DNA of 6,748 bases, taken from contig CAMLDK010000051.1 in the NCBI GenBank assembly GCA_946478995.1, positions 1-6,748 on the forward strand. Direction: 5' to 3'. The notes beneath the pieces were generated by a model that had not been told where the DNA came from, made no database searches, and was given only the letters and a program-made list of their open reading frames with translations. Position numbers and translations under genes: made by a program. Source of the DNA: an uncultured Candidatus Saccharibacteria bacterium. Lineage in GTDB: Bacteria; Patescibacteria; Saccharimonadia; Saccharimonadales; 2-12-FULL-41-12. Shown here piece by piece: positions 4,745 to 6,748 of the stretch (the stretch's first letter is position 1; each line of letters opens with the position of its first letter).

Positions 4745-6748
4745 TTGTCTAAAAAAAATATAAGCAAGCCAAAAAATAATCAAAATCTCAGTTTGATCCA
4801 GAAATTAAGCCTTTTCTTCTTCAACCGTCCGCGGACCACCGCTATAATCTGGCTAGTCCTGGCCGTTTTCGGTTTTCTCAGCTATACAACCCTGCTTCAA
4901 AGAGAAGGCTTTCCAAGCATAGAGACGCCTTATGCCATTTCGAACGGCACATACCTGGTAAATGATCCGGCGAAACTCGATAAACAAGTCGCCAAGCCGC
5001 TCAGCGAAACCATCCTGGCAACAGACGGCGTCAAGTCGGTGCAATCTTCATCGCAATCGAACTTTTACAACTTAGTAATAAGCTATGACGACAACACCAA
5101 TGCGGCGGTGAAAAGCAATGAAATCAAAGAAAAAATTGCCAGCCAAAAGATATTGCCGGAAAACGCCACCTTTTCCATAGAACCGATTAAATTCGGATTT
5201 AACGCAAGAGGGGATGATCTTATAATCTCCGTTTATTCTGCTAATGGCGGCGAAGACGACAAATTAGTGGAAAAAGCTGAATATCTGGCTGATTTCATAA
5301 AATCCAAAAACATTGCCGAAGTCGGCAATATATCCGTTGTAAATCCTTTCGAATCCGCCTTGAATCCGGCTACGGGCAAGACCGAAACGGCGCAAAAAAG
5401 TTTTGACCGCTACGCACAGCGGGAAGGCGACCAAAATAAATTTTATGATTCAGTAGTTATCGGGGTAAAGGCCAAGGGCGGCACCGACAACCTGAAACTG
5501 AACGATTCGATAGCCCAGGCCATAGACGAAGCAAAAGGCAGCGGGAAATTTGAAAATTATCAGGCAAGTATCAGCGCCAGCTATGCGCCGGAAATCAGAG
5601 CTCAGGTCAGCGAGCTGCAAAAAGTGCTGCTGGAAGCGCTGGCGGCGATTCTTATCGTCGGCTCGATCGTCATCGCTGTTAGGGCCTCGGTACTGACGGT
5701 AATTTCTCTCATAACTGTCCTGGCGATAGTCAACGGCTTCCTTTATCTTATAGATTACTCGCTGAACACTATTACTTTATTCAGCCTGATTCTTGGCCTG
5801 GCGCTTATGATAGACGATACGATAATAATGGTAGAAGCCTTGGACGCCCAGAGGCGCCGCCAGAAAAAAGCCGCCAAAGCGGTGGCCGTGGCGACAGGCA
5901 AGGTAAGCCGGGCCATGATAGCCGCGACACTGACGGCAATACTTAGTTTCGTTCCGCTTTTATTCGTCAGCGGCATACTGGGCAAATTCATCCGCGCCAT
6001 ACCGGTGACCATTATTGCGGCATTATTTATCAGCCTGGTGGTGGCGCTTATAATCATCCCTCTCTTCGCACGCTTCCTGCTGCTAAGTAAACAACAGATG
6101 AGATCCGCTAAAGTCGGCAACTTCACGGCAGGGGTTGAACATTATGTTGCGGAGCTTGTCGCGAAGCCTATGCTGATGGCAAGGCACTCCAGGCTCAAAC
6201 TAGCCGGGGTAAGCGCCGCCGCGATCATCATCAGTTTTATATTTATAGGAGCAGGAATGTTCCTTTTCCAAAAAGTTACGTTTAATATTTTCCCTTCCTC
6301 CAAAGATACGAATAAGCTGACCCTTAACATGAGTTTTCCTTCTAATACGGATATGAAGTCGGCTAAAAAAGCAGTGGATGAAGCAGATGCAATAATTGCC
6401 CGGCAGCTAGGCGAGAATTTCAGCCATGCCTCATATTACGGGGAAGCGGACCAAAGATCGGCGAAGCTGACAATCGATATAACCGACTATAAAGTCCGTG
6501 ATATTACATCACAGCAGCTGGTCGCCCAGCTGGATTCGGCATTTTCTAATTTTGATAAAGCCGATGTATCAGTCGCCCAACTGGACGCCGGCCCGCCGGC
6601 GTCGCAGTTCACCGTACAGATCAATTCCGCGAAAAATCGCGAGCAGGCCTTGGCGTTAAGCCGGGAAGTCGCTGAGTTTTTGGAAAGTACGGAGCTGAAG
6701 AGAACTGACGGTTCGATAGCTAAAATTAAAAACACCACCCCCCCCCCC
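4745..6748 (+). CDS. RND-superfamily efflux permease, N-terminal 668 residues (3' end outside window)
   Basis: RND permeases are inner-membrane proton antiporters that export lipophilic compounds or lipids. The product begins with a basic cytoplasmic tail and a first membrane segment (about 32-48), followed by the REGFPSIETP stretch and an extracytoplasmic domain (about 50-294). Then comes a block of membrane segments at about 295-312, 316-336, 342-363, 391-409 and 417-446, and the first segment of the second half at about 484-507 with its own outer domain. The proton-relay aspartates typical of the fourth segment are present in GLALMIDDTIIMVE (D357, D358). Full-length proteins are usually about 1000 residues, so roughly a third is missing. 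The outer domain is somewhat shorter than in AcrB. The start is a TTG supported by AAGGAG. No adaptor (membrane fusion) gene is visible, and the substrate cannot be told. Confidence 0.9.
   Translation, partial: MSKKNISKPKNNQNLSLIQKLSLFFFNRPRTTAIIWLVLAVFGFLSYTTLLQREGFPSIETPYAISNGTYLVNDPAKLDKQVAKPLSETILATDGVKSVQSSSQSNFYNLVISYDDNTNAAVKSNEIKEKIASQKILPENATFSIEPIKFGFNARGDDLIISVYSANGGEDDKLVEKAEYLADFIKSKNIAEVGNISVVNPFESALNPATGKTETAQKSFDRYAQREGDQNKFYDSVVIGVKAKGGTDNLKLNDSIAQAIDEAKGSGKFENYQASISASYAPEIRAQVSELQKVLLEALAAILIVGSIVIAVRASVLTVISLITVLAIVNGFLYLIDYSLNTITLFSLILGLALMIDDTIIMVEALDAQRRRQKKAAKAVAVATGKVSRAMIAATLTAILSFVPLLFVSGILGKFIRAIPVTIIAALFISLVVALIIIPLFARFLLLSKQQMRSAKVGNFTAGVEHYVAELVAKPMLMARHSRLKLAGVSAAAIIISFIFIGAGMFLFQKVTFNIFPSSKDTNKLTLNMSFPSNTDMKSAKKAVDEADAIIARQLGENFSHASYYGEADQRSAKLTIDITDYKVRDITSQQLVAQLDSAFSNFDKADVSVAQLDAGPPASQFTVQINSAKNREQALALSREVAEFLESTELKRTDGSIAKIKNTTPPP
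6584..6603 (+). repeat. Perfect 9-bp inverted repeat inside the RND gene
   Basis: GACGCCGGC and GCCGGCGTC are perfect reverse complements separated by only CC. The arms encode part of LDAGPPASQ, and an AGPP-like stretch is common at this place in RND proteins, so protein coding may explain most of it. It could still form a strong GC hairpin close to where the sequence ends. Confidence 0.5.
6738..6748 (+). other. Run of 11 C at the window edge
   Basis: The sequence ends in eleven C after AACACCA, read as proline codons in the RND frame. A homopolymer exactly at the edge may be an assembly or sequencing artefact, so the last three residues of the RND fragment should not be relied on. Confidence 0.6.

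Noticed and set aside
5755..6330. Antisense open frames in the RND gene
   Set aside because: They mirror the membrane-segment codons of the RND permease, and no promoter or binding site supports them.

Overview
This window looks like a piece of a bacterial genome, or a whole short contig: it opens inside one gene and closes inside another. GC content is moderate. The standard genetic code fits, because TGA ends purA and the upstream purP gene. Genes are packed tightly, with three 4-base overlaps and only two short intergenic gaps of 63 and 49 bases. The bacterial-type zinc TGT, the folate-independent purine enzymes and the style of the RND protein suggest a candidate-phyla-radiation (Patescibacteria) genome. 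That assignment rests on remembered family resemblance, not on a search.

Layout. Bases 1-1217 (+ strand) hold the C-terminal end of purA (adenylosuccinate synthetase) overlapping pyrF (orotidine 5'-phosphate decarboxylase). Bases 1214-3345 (- strand) hold two overlapping PurP-family genes that converge on pyrF. PurP is the formate- and ATP-dependent AICAR-formylating ligase best known from archaea. One copy keeps the canonical motifs and the other is divergent. Bases 3346-3408 are a divergent promoter region. Bases 3409-4695 (+) hold tgt, a tRNA-guanine transglycosylase whose reading frame contains a roughly 100-base palindromic segment. Bases 4745-6748 (+) hold the first 668 residues of an RND-superfamily membrane transporter, cut off at the window end.

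How the genes fit together. purA, pyrF and the purP pair form a nucleotide-synthesis cluster. PurP would make FAICAR from AICAR and formate without folate, a cyclohydrolase outside the window would close the ring to IMP, PurA would take IMP toward AMP, and PyrF makes UMP. tgt (tRNA modification) and the RND transporter are probably neighbours only.

The most interesting object is the nested inverted repeat at 3763-3863 inside tgt. It is open in the coding frame and coincides with an arginine-rich stretch not expected in the enzyme. It resembles, in behaviour, the palindromic elements inserted in frame into Rickettsia genes. Other points worth a second look are the divergent substrate-pocket loop of the TGT, the paired PurP paralogues, and a divergent promoter region that predicts leaderless or nearly leaderless transcripts.
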